Below, piece after piece: positions 48,427-62,632 of a stretch of DNA of 64,000 nt. The translations under genes and the position numbers were made by a program. Source of the DNA: Campylorhamphus procurvoides (Eukaryota > Chordata > Aves > Passeriformes > Dendrocolaptidae); assembly GCA_013396655.1 (NCBI GenBank), contig WBMV01003156.1, forward strand, positions 744,001 to 808,000, in the 5' to 3' direction. Position 1 is the stretch's first letter, and each line of letters starts with the position of its first letter. A model generated the notes under the pieces. That model saw only the letters and a program-made list of their open reading frames with translations. It had not been told where the DNA came from and ran no database searches.

Positions 48427-50481
48427 TTGGAAGACCATTTAAAACTTAATCTGTATAATTGATGCATTCAGACATCAATTTTGTGCATTGGAAACTTGGG
48501 GAAGTTGTTTGAGAGAGAAGTTAATAGCGGCGTGCACTGTATGTTCCCAGCAGTAGACAAGAAAATTAGGAAAAGGAAGTAAAAAGATGACAAAAAAAAA
48601 AACATTCATTTTTCTTCATGTTTGATTTGTTTGGAGGGTAGGGAGAGTGTGCACATGTGTCTGTAGGGTTGCCCTTTCCTCCTTTAACAACCTCATAGTA
48701 CTTTCTCTTCTTCCCAATATTTGCATGGCTGTTGAACCAAAGAGAAAACCACACAACCTCAATGAAACAAAATTAACTTAGGTCCTGCTCAGAGAATTGT
48801 AAGATTTTAAGGATTTTCTTTTCCGTCATTCTTCATATGTCTCTTATGTCACCCCAAACCTCTAGTGCATTCTTAAAATACTTTTAACTAATCACGTGAA
48901 GGAGAAATATATGGAGACAAAAAGTTTGAAGCTGATATCAAACTTCTTTCAAAGGAGCCACCAAGTTCAGTTTGCTACAACTGTATGTATTTTCTTCTAA
49001 ACCTATGATGCTCCATTTAAATTAAATTAGATTTTTTATGCCACTACTTTAAATATGCATAGTAGGCTATCACTTATGCCTTAAATAATTGTGATTATGC
49101 AAAAACAAAAAAATCTAGTGATAATGAACCTATTAAATATTGTAATTTTAATCAAGCATTGTCTGATTGTTGCAGACTTTAAAATATAGACAATTAAAAG
49201 GAGAAAAAAAATAATTGATTGTAGTGTTAATAGGTTGGTTAGTGTGGATAGTCTCCAAAATTAGAAAAAATATTTTAATGTTTTAGTTAACCAACATAAT
49301 AATTCAACTTTATTTCTAAAGAAACAAGGTCTATTGAAATAAATGGGAAAAAAAGTGTTACAAAGTATTCCCATTGCCGGTCAGGCATCCCTTCCACACC
49401 TTTATAAAAGCTGGTCTTGTTTTTAACATGTAGTTTAGATATAGAAATGTGGGAAATAAAGGGGAAACACACCTGAGGAATTTTATTTCTCAAGATGAAA
49501 ATTCTCTAGTTCATAAAGGTGGTTTCTGATTTTTTTGTTGTAGATTAAAAGAGCCCTTTAGGTGAATTTCTTGTGGAAGGAGGTTTGTTTAACTTACTCA
49601 TAGATGTAGAACTGCATGGTTGCCTTCCTACCTGCAATCTTACATAATATGAGGAAAAATTAAAGGATGTGTTTCATAGTCTAGGTCCTGAAAGAAAAAA
49701 TAAAAAAAGGCATTTTCTTTTCTGACTAAAGTAGTTAGCTTATTTCTTCTTACATTCATATTGTTTTTAAAGCTATAACTTACTCAAAGAGATTTAGACT
49801 TTTCCCCCATTTGCAAGTGCATAATCCAGAATATAATTTTGCAACAATTTTACTGCAAAGTATATAAATAATTTAACTGTATTTTCTGATTCATATAGGC
49901 AAATCATAAGCACTGTAAATATGTAATCAATTTTCAAATGAGTAAAAAGAGACTGTTCTAATAATGAGGACCAAATTTCATGTGATTCTCATTTTTGTTA
50001 GTGATAAGTGATCTGCACTTTGTCAGGTCTGCTTTCTCCATCAGATTTTTGATGTGGGATTTTTGTTTATTCTTTAATAGGGAAGAGGGAGGATTTCAAG
50101 ACTGTTTAGAGTGCTTGGGGCACAAAGAAATAAATGTAATTTTAGCTAGGGCTTCATTCCAGGATGCTCTTAGCATCTGTATGAATAGGGGATTTGCAGA
50201 AATGTGTGTTCTTAACTGTATAGTCAAAAATACACAGACAGGAGTCAGAAAACTTTGAAGTTCAAGCCAATTCCATACTTAACATTTGCTGAGCTTTTTA
50301 TCTCCATGCAACAATGGTCTTTTTACTTTTTACTTTAAAGCTCTTTACTGCTTTTGATCCAACCAGTGACATTGTTTTCAAATGTCACTGCTGCCTGATG
50401 AGCTTATTTAAATGTGTATTCAGGCTAGGTGAATGCTCCAGTATACAAAAAATTATCTAAAATACAAAAGGTTTTCAGAGG
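48425..50481. other. AT-rich noncoding DNA, no gene seen
   Basis: Frames are 87 codons or shorter with no known likeness. No repeat family recognised. Confidence 0.55.
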
Positions 50482-50978
50482 TTATAGAATCACGAACGGA
50501 TCTTAAAGATTATCTAGTTCCAATTCCCCTGCCATGGACAGGGACACTTTCCACTAGACTATGTTCCTCAAAGCCCCATTCAGCTGGCTCTGAACAGTTT
50601 CAGGGATAGGTCTTCTCTGGGCGACCTGTCCCAGTGATTCACCACCCCCACGGTGGAGTATTTCTTCCTAATATTTAATCTATTCCTACCCTCTTTCAGT
50701 TTAAAGCCATTCTTCCTTGTCCTATCACTACATGCCCTTGTGAAAAGCCGCTCTATGGCTCCCTTGCCTTTAGGCACTGGAAGGTTCTATAAGGTCTCCC
50801 TGGAGCCTTCTCTTCTCCAGACAGAACAGCCTCAATTCTCTCAGCCTTTCCTCATAGGAGTGGTACTCCATCCCTCTAACCATCTTTGTGGCCCTCCCTG
50901 GGCCCTCTCCAGTAGGTTTGTGTCCTTCTTGTGCTTGTGACCCAAGACTCGAAGGAACTGCTCCAGGTGGGGTATTCA
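50482..50978 (-). mobile_element. CR1 LINE 3' fragment (minus strand), about 500 bp
   Basis: Plus strand reads in order TTATAGAATCACGAACGGAT, CCCCTGCCATGGACAGGGAC, CAAAGCCCCATTCAGCTGG, TTTCTTCCTAATATTTAATC, TAAGGTCTCCCTGGAGCCTT, TCTTCTCCAGACAGAACAGC, GGTACTCCATCCCTCT and CTGCTCCAGGTGGGGT. This is the standard reverse-complement order of the CR1 3' UTR and the end of the RT region, with the 3' tail at 50482. It is the least decayed of the minus-strand copies. Frames of 95 codons (plus) and 65 codons (minus) inside it are artefacts. Confidence 0.92.
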
Positions 50979-53900
50979 GAACTTTCTGATTAAAGTCATT
51001 TAGACTGGAAACATTCTTTGTGTTCTGAGGCTGGCAGGAAATATTTTGTTCTGCAGTTTAATCAGTGACAGGTAATATCTAGACAGCTTAATCAATTCGT
51101 GGAGATAATTTTCCAGAACTGTGGTGTATAACTATGAAAGGAGTTTCCAAGGATTATAGCTGATGTAAGCTTGCTGTTACTTTTTCAGAGATCAAGAGAC
51201 AATTGACAGTATACTATCTGAGTCTTTAACGATTTTCTCAAAATTAATTTCTCCCTTGTTAATATAAAAAGGTAAACACTGTCATCAATCTGCTATTAAA
51301 TAAACAATTCTGTGTTCAGGTGCTCAGCTATTGAATGAAAAAATGCATTATAACTTTATTTTGTTTATGATACTTTTACTGTGCAAATATTACAACATTA
51401 TATTTCTATAAAATAGACTAACATTTAAAGAGGGAATTTTACTTTTCTTCCCTAGCTGCCGCAAAATTTATTAGGGTTCCTTTTCTGGTAGGCACTCTCT
51501 AAAGGCAGCATGTTACTCTGAGCCAGCAGAGACTAGACAAAATGAGAACACACTCGCTGTAAATTTAACTGGGTACATTTTCTAAAGTGACTGCTTTATG
51601 CATCTGCAAATGGAAAGAAGTAGAGCAGCAAGCTCTTAATTTTTTCTACACATATAAAAACTAAAGTACTGAATGTCTTAATTTAAATCTTCAAGGAAAT
51701 ATTATTTTTATTGGGTAGTAGAACAGAGTACAGTGCTCAAAAAGGGGCAGATGGTGTAGAAGTTTTGTATTATGCACCTTCAGTAAAAAATAACTGTTTG
51801 GATTTTTACCTTTACATGACATTTTTCAAAGTACTGGGGTGCAAATCACAGGATTGTAATGTAAACTTCTGCATTAGTGACTGTGTGAGGGTAAAACATT
51901 ATATGAGTTTCAATAGTGCATGTAAAATCTGTCTCTGGAGCATGTTTATTCCATATTCAATCCAGTTCAAGTCACTAATAAGAATTCTACTGACTGGAAT
52001 GTAACAGGATCACTGGGTTGCATATCAATTGCTGTTACCCCACAAACTGACTGAGTTTAAAAGTAGGGATGGGCTTTTCAGCAGCTGACTGCTTTAAAGC
52101 TATCCTAAACATGTGAGTACTTTCAATAAAAGTATCAACTCCCAAAAGAAGAAAAAATTCTCCTTCTGCATGGTTCCTGCTCATAAGGCAGCTTTTGTGT
52201 GTATTGAGCAAAGAAATGAAAATACAATGTGTGCTTATGAATACTTACTGTAGACTTATCTCTTCAGAATTCTTTTTGTCAAAAAGTATTATTTGTCATG
52301 AGTTTGGGCTTTTTAAGTTATGCCATACAAATTCAGAAAAAACTACTTTTTTCATACAAAAACATACAAAAGAAAATTATAATAAAATCAGACTACTTAA
52401 AAAAGTTACATCTCTAGAGAGGTGTCAGACAAAAGTGAAAAGAGGGAAGCAGCAGGAGACTGAAAAGGATATTTAATGCATCCAGAGATACACAAGACAG
52501 CTGCCTGGCACAATGAGGATAAGCATTCATGTGCAAAAGAGATGTGAGAGTGTAATGACACTTCAAATAACAATAAAATAATATCTAATTGTCAGAAATT
52601 AAATTAATGCATTGTCAGGCCAATAAAATAGCTTTTTCTTTATTTTCCTTGTAATACAATTAAATGCTTGGATATCTAAACTTAAGATGGCATTAGATTT
52701 TTTTTATTTCTCAGAAATGTTCTGAGAAATTTTTTTCAACATAAAATCAGATAACATCATAATTCTATCATAATTCTATCTTAATAACTTTTTGCAAATG
52801 GCTCTTCATCATAAAATTTCATGACTTTTCTCTCTTTAATTCACAGCCTTATACAAGGGTAGAATATCTTGTATAGAATGTGGATAATAACCAGCAAAAA
52901 CATTGATTCAGCATTGTGTGAAAATAAAAATTCAGTTTGGTAGTTTGTTACATTTTATTCTGACATTAATATATGGTAATTCCCCCCTAGTTATAATCTA
53001 ACTATCAAATAGAGTTATATTTAGTACTTTTTTACCCATTAACAATGAGTCACATATATTTTCTGCCAGGGAAACTGGTTGAATAAATAGAAACTGATGT
53101 TATTGAAAGATATATGTGTGTGTATGAATGATCTATTTATATTCTGGAAGAAATTGTTGTTGCAGATTTATAATAATGGAAACTGGAAGGTGTAACTTTC
53201 AAGGAAATGTACCTAGAAGTTCTTTATGGATATTTCACTCTGTACACTAATTTTATACTATTTATGTCTATTTATTACATTTTATTTGAGTTGGATAATA
53301 ATATTAGTATGTTTACTTGGAAAATAGAAGTGAACAACCCAAGTACTTAATACTGTAGTTTTACTATATTGTGCTCCAAAGTAAAATTTATGCAAATTAT
53401 GCTATTTTACACAATCTATACTATTTTCTTAAAAAAAAAACTCAAAATACTGAGGCATTTCATTAATCATGCAGAAGTAATTTCATGCTACCTTTTCTAC
53501 TTTGTTTGACTATTCTGACTGAGCTTCCAAGCTCTGAAAGGGAAAACAGGTTATGAAAATATCTGATGGTGTATTTTTGCCACAGCCAAAGTTGAGAGGG
53601 AAAGGATAGAGCAGGGAATCACCTGTAAGTCTAAAATTCCAAGGGGACATGCATGGCAAGGCTTTCCAAGATCAGTGGATGCTAGAAACAGATTCAAGGT
53701 TTCGAATGTTTTGGTTTCAGATTATGAGATTCTTGGGCTCAGAGGAAGATTTTCCAGCTCAAAGCATAGAATTCTGAAGTCCACTATGGCTACAATATAG
53801 GGTGTGTCAAAATAAGATGACAAATGTGTCTGTGTCTAGAATTTCAATTCTAGAGGTTTGTCTGAGCACGTGACTCCACTGCAGAGATCCTAAAAATCCT

Positions 53901-56374
53901 ATGTCAGGGCTCCTAATTCACTGAGGCCTCTGTTGCTCCCAGCCTCTGGGTGTTTCCATTTGAAAATCTCCTGACCCTCTTATTTGCACAGTTTTGTGGC
54001 ATCATGAAAACAATTAGAGTCAGTAACATTTTTCTCTGTGCCTGTTGCCCCAAATGATATGCTGACCTGTAACAATCGAAATATTTCACAGCCGTACAAA
54101 AGAAACAGATCTCAGTTCTCTATCTCTGCTACTGACATTTAATAACATGCCATTCCATGTTTCCTGGACATGGAAAAGAATCAGAACCCTGTTACTTTCT
54201 GTGATAAGACTGATGTTTCGCTGTGCTACCAGCAGATTCTGTCTGCTAAGCAGAGTGCTATTAAAGAGGAAGGAGGTTCTGTTCCTCTGCCCTTACCCAA
54301 ATAAACTCACAAAATTACTTCAATTACTTTAATTAAAATTACTTCTATTATCATATCCTAATGTCATAGAATTAACAAATGTGAGTGGAAACATTTTCTT
54401 CAGCCTTTGATAGGACTCGGGATGCAGAAAATGACAACTCTTTTCACTAAATGTTTGGACATACATTTGCTTCTGTCTTATTGGATTGGACATTTATATG
54501 ATTTTGTTCAGCTTAAACATCTTTCGCTTAGTAACAGAATATTGGGAGTTGTCTCCTTATTGGCAATGGAATAACAAAAGGAATATCAAGTTAGTCTTTC
54601 CAATTAAAAAGGTATATGCACACCATTAAAGACCCCACGGGTTAACTGACAGCATGGGTGCACCTTGGGGAGGTTGGCGCATCATGAGAATATGCTCTAG
54701 GAATTGGGACATATGCTTGACTAGAAGAAACCATAAATGCCAAGAGGTGTTTAACCAATGCTGTATACTATAATAGGTTAAAATAATTCCCCTTTCATTA
54801 AATGCATAGCAAAACTAAATGAAATAACTTAGTGAGGACATTTAATTTCACAGCTGTGCTAAAGCAGCCATAAATATAGGAACTGTTACGGTAATCAGTC
54901 TGCATCTACTTTAAGTCAAAGTCCTTATTTTCCCTACTTACTGTAATTTGATTTGTATCTTTGGGCAGTCTTGGAATGAACACTTGGGCTTCTTTTGCAT
55001 GAAACTAAACCCAAATCTCCAGTCATGATTGTGTGTTCAATCTGTGAAGCTAGAATAGAACCAGTGTAAAATAAACCCTGAAACAATGTGTATATCATAG
55101 ACATCAGGTGCACAGCACAAGCTGTTTTGCTGTCCATGTCAATTTCTGTTGTACATATAATTACGTATGCTAAATATTGTTTTTATTTACCGCAGCATGA
55201 AGAAACTAGAGGTTCGTGACTGAAAGAGTGCTTGGATTACATTTTATTTTATATTTCTTTAATGAAGGAAAATAGAGAGATTTTGCTACAATCTCTATAT
55301 TTTTGCTTTTACAATTAAATCTGTTCCTGTCCACACATGCAATTAAGGAGAAAATGCAATTATTACATTAGGTAGATCTTATTAAGAAAACTCTCTGGTG
55401 TATTATTGACTGTCTACAAGGTCTTTGGAACTTGCGAGTTCTTAAATTAGTTTTAGTTATTAGACAAGGTGATGAAGCAAACATTCCATAATATACATAT
55501 AGTCTTTGGAGTGCAGATTCATCATGAAAGCTTGGATTTGAAATACTGAAATGACTGTTCCATCAGGTAACTTTCATCAGGGGTATGTTTGAACATAGGT
55601 ATTACATGGCTTGGTCTAATTTTCATAAGAGCAGCAACTTCAACAAAAGTGGGGAGGGGGAAAAATAAAAAAAAGGATAGCACTATTAGGAGAATCAATA
55701 GCACAGGATTTTATGATCTGACAAAACTTTGAACACAGTGTAACTGAAAACATATTTGTGAAGTTGTAAACACTTCAGGAAATGACTTTATTCTGCATGA
55801 CAGCGGACTAGTACTTTAAAATAACAGTTTTGTAGCTAAAAATGCAGTATAGGATTAGATTTGCCTTCTAGTATTCACTGGAATACCAGGAGAGGGGGTC
55901 ACCATCCTAACTATATGCCACAGTTTTTGGTGATTTGATTATAATCTGTTCTGAAGTGTATCAGCAGTAATACTGTATTACATTAAAAGTTCACCTGAAT
56001 GAAGATGCAGTGCCTGGAAAGCCACAAGGTTCTTACATTTCATACTGCCACCAGCACCAGTTCTCCCTTTGGTGTTGTGCCTTTTTCTCCAGAATTTTTC
56101 CAGGTAAATGAAAACCTGTGCACATGAAACTGCTTCAACATACAAAGTCTAGAAACAGGCTTTTTTACCCAACTGTTTTCCTTCCCCTTTATGATGGGCA
56201 ATGTTGTTCTTATTACCTGCAGTTGTTAAATTCCATCCTAGATTAACTAAAGGAGGACAGCAATTGGTTTGTGACAGGGAATACTTACATGGCTTCATCT
56301 AGTCATATAGACATTTCAAATTAAACCTGAACCAAAAGTTTCCTTGAAGAATAGCAGAGTTGAAGACTGGAGGA
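50979..56374. other. AT-rich noncoding DNA, no gene seen
   Basis: A 9-bp-arm palindrome (TCTAGAATT, two-base spacer, AATTCTAGA) lies at 53835-53854. An 11-bp word, TCATAATTCTA, is in tandem near 52758-52779. GC rises slightly at 53.57-53.96 kb without a recognisable gene. Frames are 97 codons or shorter. Confidence 0.5.
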
Positions 56375-56485
56375 GTGCTTGCAATGATGATGTTTTTCTT
56401 ATTTAATCATCTGCTGTTGGCCATTGTGGGAATGAAACTGGTCTTGATGGGCTTTTGATCTGACCCAGCACAGCCGTTTCAGAGT
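56375..56485 (+). mobile_element. Possible ancient LINE (CR1/L3-like) 3' tail
   Basis: CTGTTGGCCATTGTGGGAAT, then TGGTCTTGATGGGCTTTTGA and TCTGACCCAGCACAGCCGTT, resembles the conserved tail (CTAGATGG, then TTTGGTCTGACCCAG, then GGC) of ancient CR1/L3-type repeats found across reptiles. It lacks the terminal TTCTTATG repeat. I am working from remembered pattern only, so family and edges are uncertain. Confidence 0.4.
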
Positions 56486-59400
56486 TCCTTTACACCTTCA
56501 GAAAATGTGTTAAGTACAGCATGAACCAATCTTTTATGAAATAAAATAAAATCCAGAAATACAAAATAAAGTTCTGCAGCAAAAATATCAGTAATTTCTT
56601 CCCACCATCTGCTTCTTCATGAACCTTATACCCGTTCAAGATACAAAATATGTAACCATTCCAGAGCTCACTAACTTATACAACACACTTACTGTTACTG
56701 GCAATGTTTGTAAATTGTATCTCTTTGTTACAAGAGTTCCTTTGAAACTACTGAAGAGAGGAAAGAGTTAAACCTCTGTAAATTGTACTATAATGTTAAT
56801 TGTATATTAATTAAAACAATAGTTTAGCATCTTGAAATTATACTTGTTACTTCTTCATTGCTTGAGATTCACTGCAAATCTTCATGTATTTTCACTGCAG
56901 AGATATTAAAAGAAATAAAATAATTCTTTTCAACGCAAATATATATTTTAAAGTATAGATTTTAGTTACTCTAAGCCCATAGGTTTGTGTCCCATCTAAA
57001 TACTAGAAAATGCTTAATCATTAAAGGAGCATACATTTCATAATACTTAACTCCTGAAATTTCTCTGAGGCAAGTATTTTTCTTGATTTGTTGAGCTTTA
57101 CAAATCCCACACAGAGTCCAATAGAAGCCTTGCATTGCCAAGTTGGCAAGGCTGCAGTATTAGCTACAAGAAGGCTTAAGAAAAAGACTGTCAACATTTC
57201 CTCCTACAGACCCTAAATAGCTATGGGACATGAACAGAGCTTTGTATAAAAATGTGCTCTTGTCCAGCAAGTAAAGAAAATCAATTCTGAATTCATGCTA
57301 TGGTGTATCATGACAGTGCCTCTACTTCTCTTCTCTATGACTTTTCTCTGTAGAATTGCACCAGAATACATTTTCAACCTGCTCTTTTTTAATGTCAATA
57401 ATTTCTGTCGTTTCGAGGAGAAAAAACAGGGATTAACTTTGGAAAGAATAATATCTATCCTCTCATTCTCTCTACTCCTGTCTGTCATAAATAAAGAGAC
57501 AGATATACTGAGAAAATGCAGATAGTTAGGAGCAGTGAGGTACTTTTAAGTTAGAAAGCACTGGATCATGATTCTACTTCATCATTTCTTGTTAGGAATA
57601 ATTCAAATTCAAAGTCTGTGACTTGAGCAAAAGCACTGCTGCTTCGGGACCAATGGACATAAATCCATGTATCAGTGCTGCTTTCCTTTCTTTCTTTAAG
57701 CAATCAGATCTCTTCATGATGAATGCCTTTGTTTTCTTCCACCTGTCCAGTAGACTGGCTGTTATATATTGCCATAGAACATCATCTCATTTGAAATAGA
57801 ATTCAAGATATTTATCTTTGAAAACAAGCCAGTATAATGTCACCGTGCAAGATTACACATTTAATCTTTTCCTATGAAAAGTGCCAGTGTAATAGATATT
57901 CACAAGGCATAATTTTGTTAATTTCTTATACTCTATAAAATACAACAGCTACCTGAGAGCAAACAGAGGTTTTATGAGATGAAACCTCAAATATTAGTTC
58001 AGTCATTACTCAACCATTTTACAAAATATAGAGAACAAGTAAGCTGGGATTATTTTTTTCTGGCTGTGTGTAAGAACACATTTTTGAACAATATAAATGT
58101 CTTTCTGTATTGTATTTCAATTACTGTATAAGCACAAATATTTAATTTCTAGCAGAAAACGTTAAATTTTCTTCACCCTACAGATGAAGGGCTCTTACAA
58201 CTTCTGTCTTAATATGGAGAAGTTTGTCTAAAGAGCTGATATATTCTCACCAAATTATCTAAATTTTGTGTCTGAAACCTGAAGACATTTAGATAGGAAT
58301 CCGTGCTTGGGATTTCTGTCAAATTAACTTTATGTGTGGTTTGTGTGCTTCTACTCTTTAGAACGGGGGTTTCTTTGTTGTTTTTTTTTCCTTTTGAAGG
58401 CATTTATTTTGAGAAATGTTAGTCATATATTGCAGCAAGATGACTTTTCTGAAATTGAGCTTCTCTAATGAACTTATGATGTGATATTTCAAAATTAAGT
58501 TGTTCTTTAGACTTAAAATGGTAAATCAAATCTTTTCCTTCTTCATGAGAAGGAAAAAAGGCACTGGGGAGTCTACTTTTGACCTTTCAAACTGTAAATG
58601 CTTACATTTTTTAGGACTTCTGAAGAAAAATAAAAGAAAATAACATTTATTTTTCTGCCTCTCAGAAAAGTAAGTTTTCCCAGCTCCTCCACAATTCAAC
58701 TTCTGCACTGACAATTTTCAGCAGCTTTTTATTGCATACCCTGGAAATCATTTGTTCTTGGATATTTTTTTTTCCGGTCCTTTCACTTAGGCTTTCATAC
58801 TCATAATTTCATACTTATACTGGGTGTTAATAGAGATTCCAATCTGCATAATTCCATGTTTCTTTTTGATGCCTCTTTGCAAGCATTTCATTAATCTTTA
58901 CTACATTTAAGATTCCTTGGCTGGTACTGGTATTTATTTTGGGGACCCTAGGTAAACTACTGACACTGGGAGTCTGAGGCAGGGATACCATTCTGGAATA
59001 ATCTATCTTCAGGTGTCTGCACAATTAACCACAGCTCTGCCATGTGTTTGAAATTTTGTTATCATAAATGGGCAACTGCTAAATAAAATAAGTGTTTAAA
59101 GAGCAATTCCCCTCCTTCTGGAGTGGTCACATTGCGTAGTAAAATTAATCTCTTTGCTCAGGCCAATGCCTGTGATAATTAGGGGTAGGATTTTCATGTC
59201 GCCATCTATTGCCATTTGAGGTGTGATGGGATATCTGAGGAATCCTGATACTGGTGTGTGACACAGAACCTGCAGAGACTTGAACCTCTCTGGGAGCAGC
59301 ATGTGAGGTCAAGGAGGGATACATTTCATCTGGCAATATATGCATATGCTTAGGCTCTTGAGCCAGACTACTGTTCAGGCTTTCCTGGCTACCAATGCAA

Positions 59401-61281
59401 TGCTTGATACAGTGCTTAATATTCCTACCTAAAAATACCTATTTTAAAGGTATTTGACTATTTTGAGGTAGAAGCTTCTGTTGTTCTAGTTAAACAAGTT
59501 TATTCCTTTCCAAGTGAAAGAGGTTTGAGACTTTGGAACAAGTTGTGAATATGTATGAGAAGCACATATGGAAGCACCTGTAAATGTTTGTTTCTTATGT
59601 GTGCATGGGTTTATACCACAAACTTCATGTTAAAACTGAGGGACTGACTTTATGCCTATTTCTTTCAAACATTTGGAAACTTGACTAGATCTGGAATATT
59701 TTGTGCTTTTGTTTTCCTGTCTGTTTCAAAATGTAGGATAATAAACTACTAATGAAGCAAAGTAAATAAAACAGATGGAAACTTTTCTAATGGATACAGA
59801 GATAAATATTTTATTACAGTCAGCATTGTCAGGCTATATTGTTTGAGATAGTAAGAACTCCTATAAACGTTACTTCAAAAGAAATGTTATCAGGAAAATT
59901 CACATTTTTTCTAGGATGTGCACCATCTTGAATTGCTGTATTAGCAACTTTTCTATTGTGTTGTCAGAAAAATTGCTAAAATATTATTTTATCTTCAGAG
60001 ATTGTTTCAGATGCATTCACTTCCATTTAATAAGAACATATTATATGTGGGTTTGTGTGTGTAGGTTTGTCCCCACATGTGATCCTAAATGAAGAATGAC
60101 AGAAGATAAAAGTCATTTAGTTGTATCATTTTTAAACCAAAATAAAGCTGTTTGATGAATGACAATAAGATACCACACAACTGCCAGTGTCACTAATTAG
60201 TAGGATTTACAGATTTTGATATATTCAGCAGTATGACTTGTGTTTGGGGCTAAAAATGAAGGCTAATGATCTGTGCAGTGTCGCAATACAGATAGTACAT
60301 TGTCAAAAACTGTTATAGATGTAAAACCTCATTTGTGCAAAATCTGTAAGGACAAATAAATACAGCTGTAATTCCTAAATAAATTATTATCCTTTCATTT
60401 ATGTGTGTAGAAAACTAGTTCCAAATCAAAGTATTGTTATTTTCGTATGTTAATTTTCATGATTGTCTTGACAAGGTTTAATAGATTTTGTACTATTTCG
60501 CTTTATGTTTCAAGAGAGGATGAGTGACAAATGAAGGCAAGTAAATAGAAAGGATGGAAACAGTTGGACATTCAACTTCAATGATCTTGGAGAATCCTCT
60601 ATCTGATTTTATCTTGTATTTACTCATTTATCAAACTTAGGTCCAGCTCTTCTACTGAAATTGCGATCAATTTCCTCATTTATTTTGTGGTTTGCTGGTT
60701 ATGAGTTTCAGGTTCCATTCTTCTGTCAATAACTCCCTTGAAAATGAACCAATATTTTTGTTTTCTACAAAAGGAGACTGGGCAAGGAATAATTGCCTTT
60801 TTTTTTTTTAAACAGTGAACACAAGCATCTTTTTAACTGCAGATAATAATCATACATAAAGTATATACATAAAACTATGTGTGGTATTGGCACATTCTTT
60901 GCTTAGACAGAGATCATGCATTTCAGTTCTTCGTATATTTCATCAGTGTTCTAATTTTCTGAAATGTGAATGAGTCATAGAAGACAAACAAATTTTAATT
61001 CAATGATGCAATTGTTTATATGATATTTAACTATTCAAAATAAAAACTCCCCTTAAAAGGAAAATATAAAGATTTAGGAGAAAGTGATTGATTAGGAAAC
61101 TGTCGTTATAGAAGTAGAGAGGAAAAAGAGATTTTTTTTTTTTCTCAAGCTTAGGCTTTCCTAGGTATTTGTATCTCTCATAGGCAAAGAATAAGGCATA
61201 GTCAAAGTTTCAGAAATGTCAGCTGTATTCAACTGTCCTAATATTTCTAAAGTACTTGGGGTCTAGTGTAGCCGGTATCTT
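56486..61281. other. AT-rich noncoding DNA, no gene seen
   Basis: Frames are 91 codons or shorter with no recognised product. T-runs at about 58380, 60799 and 61132 are low complexity. No repeat family or RNA recognised. Confidence 0.55.
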
Positions 61282-62632
61282 AGAGTCATAGAATATGTGG
61301 TGGAAGGGACCCTCAAAGGTCATCTGGTCATCCCCCTCCAATGAGCAGGGACATCCTCAGACTGTGTTGCTCAGAGCTTTGTTCAATTGAACGTTGAATG
61401 TTTACAGTGATGGATCATCCACTACCACTCTGCGTAACTTGTTCCAGTGTTTAACCTCCCTTACTGTAAAATATTTCTCATCTTAATTTACCCTCTTTTA
61501 ATTTAAAACCATTACCCTTGTCCAGTCACAACAGACTCTGCTTAAAAGTTTGTCCCCATCATTACTTAATGATGTGGGACTGAAAGGCCACAGTAAGATC
61601 TTCGTGGAGCCTTCTCCATTCTGAACAAACCCAAATCTCTCAGCCTGTCTTCACTGGAGAGGTGCTCCAGCCCTCTGGTGTGACCATCCAACCAGTTCCT
61701 CATCCCACAGTGCAACCACCAAATCCATCTCTTTCCAATTTAGAGAAAAGGATTTTGTGGGAGACCATGTCAAAGAGTCCTGATAGATCACATCTCTAGA
61801 CCTCTTGTCTGCTGGTGTAATCACTTCATAACAGAGGCCACTAAGTCAGTCAGGTAGGACTATCCATGTGCTGTAACATAGGTTCTAGGAGTTCCCTGAT
61901 CTTCCCACCCACAGAGGTGAGGTTGACAGGTCTGTAGTTCCCAATGTCCTACCCTTTCTAAAGATGGGTGCAATTTTTACCTTTTTTCAGCCACCTGTGG
62001 CTTTCCCCAACTTCCAAGACTTTTCAAATATAATGGAGAAGGAATGGATTGGCAACTATGTCAGCCAATTCACTCAGGATTCTGGGATGCACGTCATCAG
62101 GGTCCATAGAGTTATGTACATTCAAGTTCCTTAGGTGGTCATGAACCTGAATATCTCTTGAAATGAGAGGGACTTGGCTCTCCCCCTGTCCTCATGTTGC
62201 AGTCCATCTTCCTCTGTGGGAAGAGAGGGTGCCTGATATTCCTCAGGACTGAGAACGCCACCTATGAGTGATCCCTGCAGCCCAGGCTGCCTCCAATCTT
62301 GATATCCCTGATTAGCTCACTTACACTGGTGACCAATAGATCTGGTATTACATCCCCTCTGGGATTATTACCTCCTTCAGGAAGTTATCCTCCATGCATC
62401 CCAGGAGTCTCCTGGATTACCTACAGCTTGCTCTGCTGCTTTTCCAGCAAATTATTGGGGTGGTTGAAGTCCCCAGCCACACAAGACCCTATGAGCACAA
62501 TACCTCTTGTAGCTGGAGCAAGAAGGCTTTGGCAATAGGCTCCCCTTGATTGAGCAACCTGTAGTAGACTCCAAATACTGATTGCCCTTTGTTGCCTTGG
62601 TCTCTGACTCTTACTCATAAGTATTCAACCTG
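61282..62632 (-). mobile_element. CR1 LINE, internally deleted, with endonuclease and RT remnants (minus strand)
   Basis: Longest CR1 copy here. On the minus strand, from high to low coordinates, it carries an APE-type endonuclease part with the VGVYYR-P-like stretch near 62560, GDFNHP at 62457-62474 and GSLGC-DHS near 62265-62291. The linker before RT follows. The RT start includes PIF-KGR and NYRPVNLTS at about 61914-61940, then an F-D-V-H-IL-SKLER-GF stretch at about 61720-61775. At about 61682 the sequence jumps straight to the 3' UTR (GAGGTGCTCCAGCCCTCT on the plus strand), so the RT catalytic F-A-D-D region and thumb are missing. The tail ends at 61282 with AGAGTCATAGAAT. Many stops and frameshifts; inactive. 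The 79- and 65-codon frames at about 62.3-62.6 kb lie inside it; the minus-strand one is the endonuclease remnant. Confidence 0.92.

Noticed and set aside
50653..50940. 95-codon plus-strand frame with a leucine- and phenylalanine-rich start
   Set aside because: It is antisense reading through a CR1 3' fragment; the hydrophobic look comes from the repeat's pyrimidine-rich strand.
53835..53854. Palindrome TCTAGAATT, two-base spacer, AATTCTAGA
   Set aside because: Nine-bp arms are at chance level in a window this long and AT-rich.
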